Shown here one piece after another: positions 63,073 to 64,000 of a DNA stretch of 64,000 nt; within the stretch, counting starts at the first letter, position 1; every line of letters begins with the position of its first letter. Source of the stretch: Arthrobacter agilis (GTDB lineage Bacteria; Actinomycetota; Actinomycetes; Actinomycetales; Micrococcaceae). The stretch is taken from assembly GCF_030816075.1 (NCBI RefSeq), contig NZ_JAUSXO010000001.1, positions 1,240,001-1,304,000 of the forward strand, given 5' to 3'. The notes under the pieces were generated by a model. That model was not told the DNA's origin. It ran no database searches and saw only the letters and a program-made list of their open reading frames with translations. The translations under genes were made by a program, and so were the position numbers.

Positions 63073-63665
63073 GATGCGTCCTTGTCCCTTGCTAACGGAG
63101 ACCCATTGCCGGTGGCTCGAAACAGCTGCGGATGCGGGAGTACATCGGCTGTCGTCGACCGGCGCTGATAGGCAGCGGTCTCCTAGTTTCCAACCGTACG
63201 GCGAAATGGTGTATCGAATCAGGGTCGAAAGGCCCTGACCTCGTGGGCTGCTTACGGCGACGCTTAAGGACGGTTAAGGTGGTGAAGGTACGTGGCTTAC
63301 TCCGGGTCGTAAGCATTGCTCCACAGGGGCCCTTGTGCTGCATCAGGAAAATCCTCTGCGGCCGCATCAACGCAGCCGACGACAAGGACTTAACGGATGA
63401 CGCCCCGACAGATTTGCACCGACCACCCACGCCCGAACAGGCGACGCCCTGACCTGGCCGCGTGCACCGTTCCTCCATCCACGACATCAACCGGGACAAC
63501 GAAACGGGAGCCGACGGCAGACTGCGGCGAAACAGCCACCGCCCAGACCCGTCCCCGATTCTCAGAGTTGTTAGCCAGCGCTGTATTCATGGGGCGGAAC
63601 AGACGCCCGAGCGGAGCCAGACCGCCTCGCGTGGCAGTGCTGGCATTCACCAGTGCAGATTCGCG
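63073..63665. other. 590-base stretch without a supported gene
   Basis: Open frames on both strands lack start signals and protein-like composition. It may hold the lost front of the universal stress protein gene that follows. Confidence 0.35.
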
Positions 63666-64000
63666 GTGCCCGTGCTGACGGTCGCCCGCCCTCAGGACCC
63701 GGAAGTGCCGCCCGGCGTCGAGCGGCGGGCAATTCTGGTCGCAGTACGGGGTCGCCTGTCGATCAATACGCCCCTCGAGCAGGCGGCGCGTCGTGCACGG
63801 GCAGCCAACTCGCCGCTCACACTCGTTCACGCGGTGCCTGCTCCCGACTCGATGCCGCCCGGAACGTGTTACGCCGATGTGGTCGACGCGGGCCGCAGGA
63901 CGCTTCAGGACGAAGCCACCCGGTTGTCGATTGACTACCCGACCGTGCGGGTCAGCACCTATCTCCACTGCGGTGATATTGTTCATGCCCTCCTCGGACT
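63666..64000 (+). CDS. Universal stress protein family, partial at right edge
   Basis: The frame VPVLTVARPQDPEVPPGVER reads like the very end of one Usp domain (PVLTV) followed by a second one: AILVAVRGRLSINTPLEQAA, RRARAANSPLTLVHAVPAPD, TLQDEATRLSIDYPTVRVST. It runs off the window. Tandem-Usp proteins of about 300 residues are common in actinobacteria; here the first domain is missing, so the gene may be 5'-truncated with GTG at 63666 as a nominal start. Confidence 0.65.
   Translation, partial: MPVLTVARPQDPEVPPGVERRAILVAVRGRLSINTPLEQAARRARAANSPLTLVHAVPAPDSMPPGTCYADVVDAGRRTLQDEATRLSIDYPTVRVSTYLHCGDIVHALLG

Noticed and set aside
63132..63452. 106-codon plus-strand open frame
   Set aside because: No start signal and atypical composition; no family.
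34026..64000. Search for integrase, transposase, CRISPR array or inverted terminal repeats
   Set aside because: None found; the island idea rests on tRNA position and gene decay only.

Overview
The window is high-GC actinobacterial DNA, most likely Arthrobacter or a close Micrococcaceae relative. The evidence is strong GC bias at third codon positions, frequent GTG/TTG starts and ATGA/GTGA gene overlaps, a cysteine-free L31 ribosomal protein, Lsr2, a SURF1/DUF3099 block, a GlgC/GlgA pair, and a UDP-sugar dehydrogenase/epimerase/NodB/GT2 polysaccharide cluster. It has two very different halves, joined at a tRNA-Leu gene at about 33.9 kb.

Left half (1-33.9 kb): dense, conserved chromosomal genes. 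Bases 1-5797 (minus strand) form an operon for an exported polysaccharide: nucleotide-sugar dehydrogenase, NAD-sugar epimerase, membrane-anchored polysaccharide deacetylase, a secreted protein of unknown function, and a processive family-2 glycosyltransferase cut by the window edge. Next come MmcQ/YjbR, SURF1 with two small partners, FabG and a second SDR, SerB, an ABC ATPase, a TrmH-type methyltransferase, rpmE2, a lipoate ligase, PepN, and the three-gene set circularly permuted ATP-grasp / alpha-E / transglutaminase. Then follow the divergent glycogen genes glgC and glgA. A fatty-acid module follows: acyl-CoA dehydrogenase plus TetR on the minus strand, thiolase, FabG4-like reductase and MaoC hydratase on the plus strand, with a near-perfect 31-bp palindrome between the two arms. 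A secreted serine protease, kynureninase and an M50-type peptidase close this half. Two highly conserved genes here, fabG and the ATP-grasp gene, each carry a single-base frameshift.

Right half (33.9-64 kb): starts directly after tRNA-Leu(GAG) and its UUCG terminator and looks like an accessory or decaying region. Genes are small, often single, and switch strand constantly. They include four GNAT acetyltransferases (one with an in-frame stop), two DHFR/RibD-like proteins, two VOC proteins, a WYL regulator, a short TetR with a PH-like partner, DinB, GYD, PPOX-like, an alpha/beta hydrolase, a methyltransferase, a large GGDEF-EAL membrane protein, Lsr2, several lipoproteins and many tiny membrane proteins. 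Broken or chimeric pieces are common: a sodA 3' fragment that supplies the antisense tail of an SdpI-like gene, a truncated MerR effector domain, a TPR fragment, a frameshifted excisionase-like HTH gene and an N-terminally truncated lipoprotein. No integrase or transposase was found, so the island interpretation rests on the tRNA boundary and gene decay only.

Regulatory features readable from sequence include several long terminator hairpins, a LexA/SOS-like box upstream of a DUF6504-like gene, three 14-bp-spaced operator-like units in front of the short TetR gene, a 22-bp tandem repeat, a dispersed 36-bp repeat, and a leader with three hairpins plus a Shine-Dalgarno-equipped short ORF upstream of an SDR gene.
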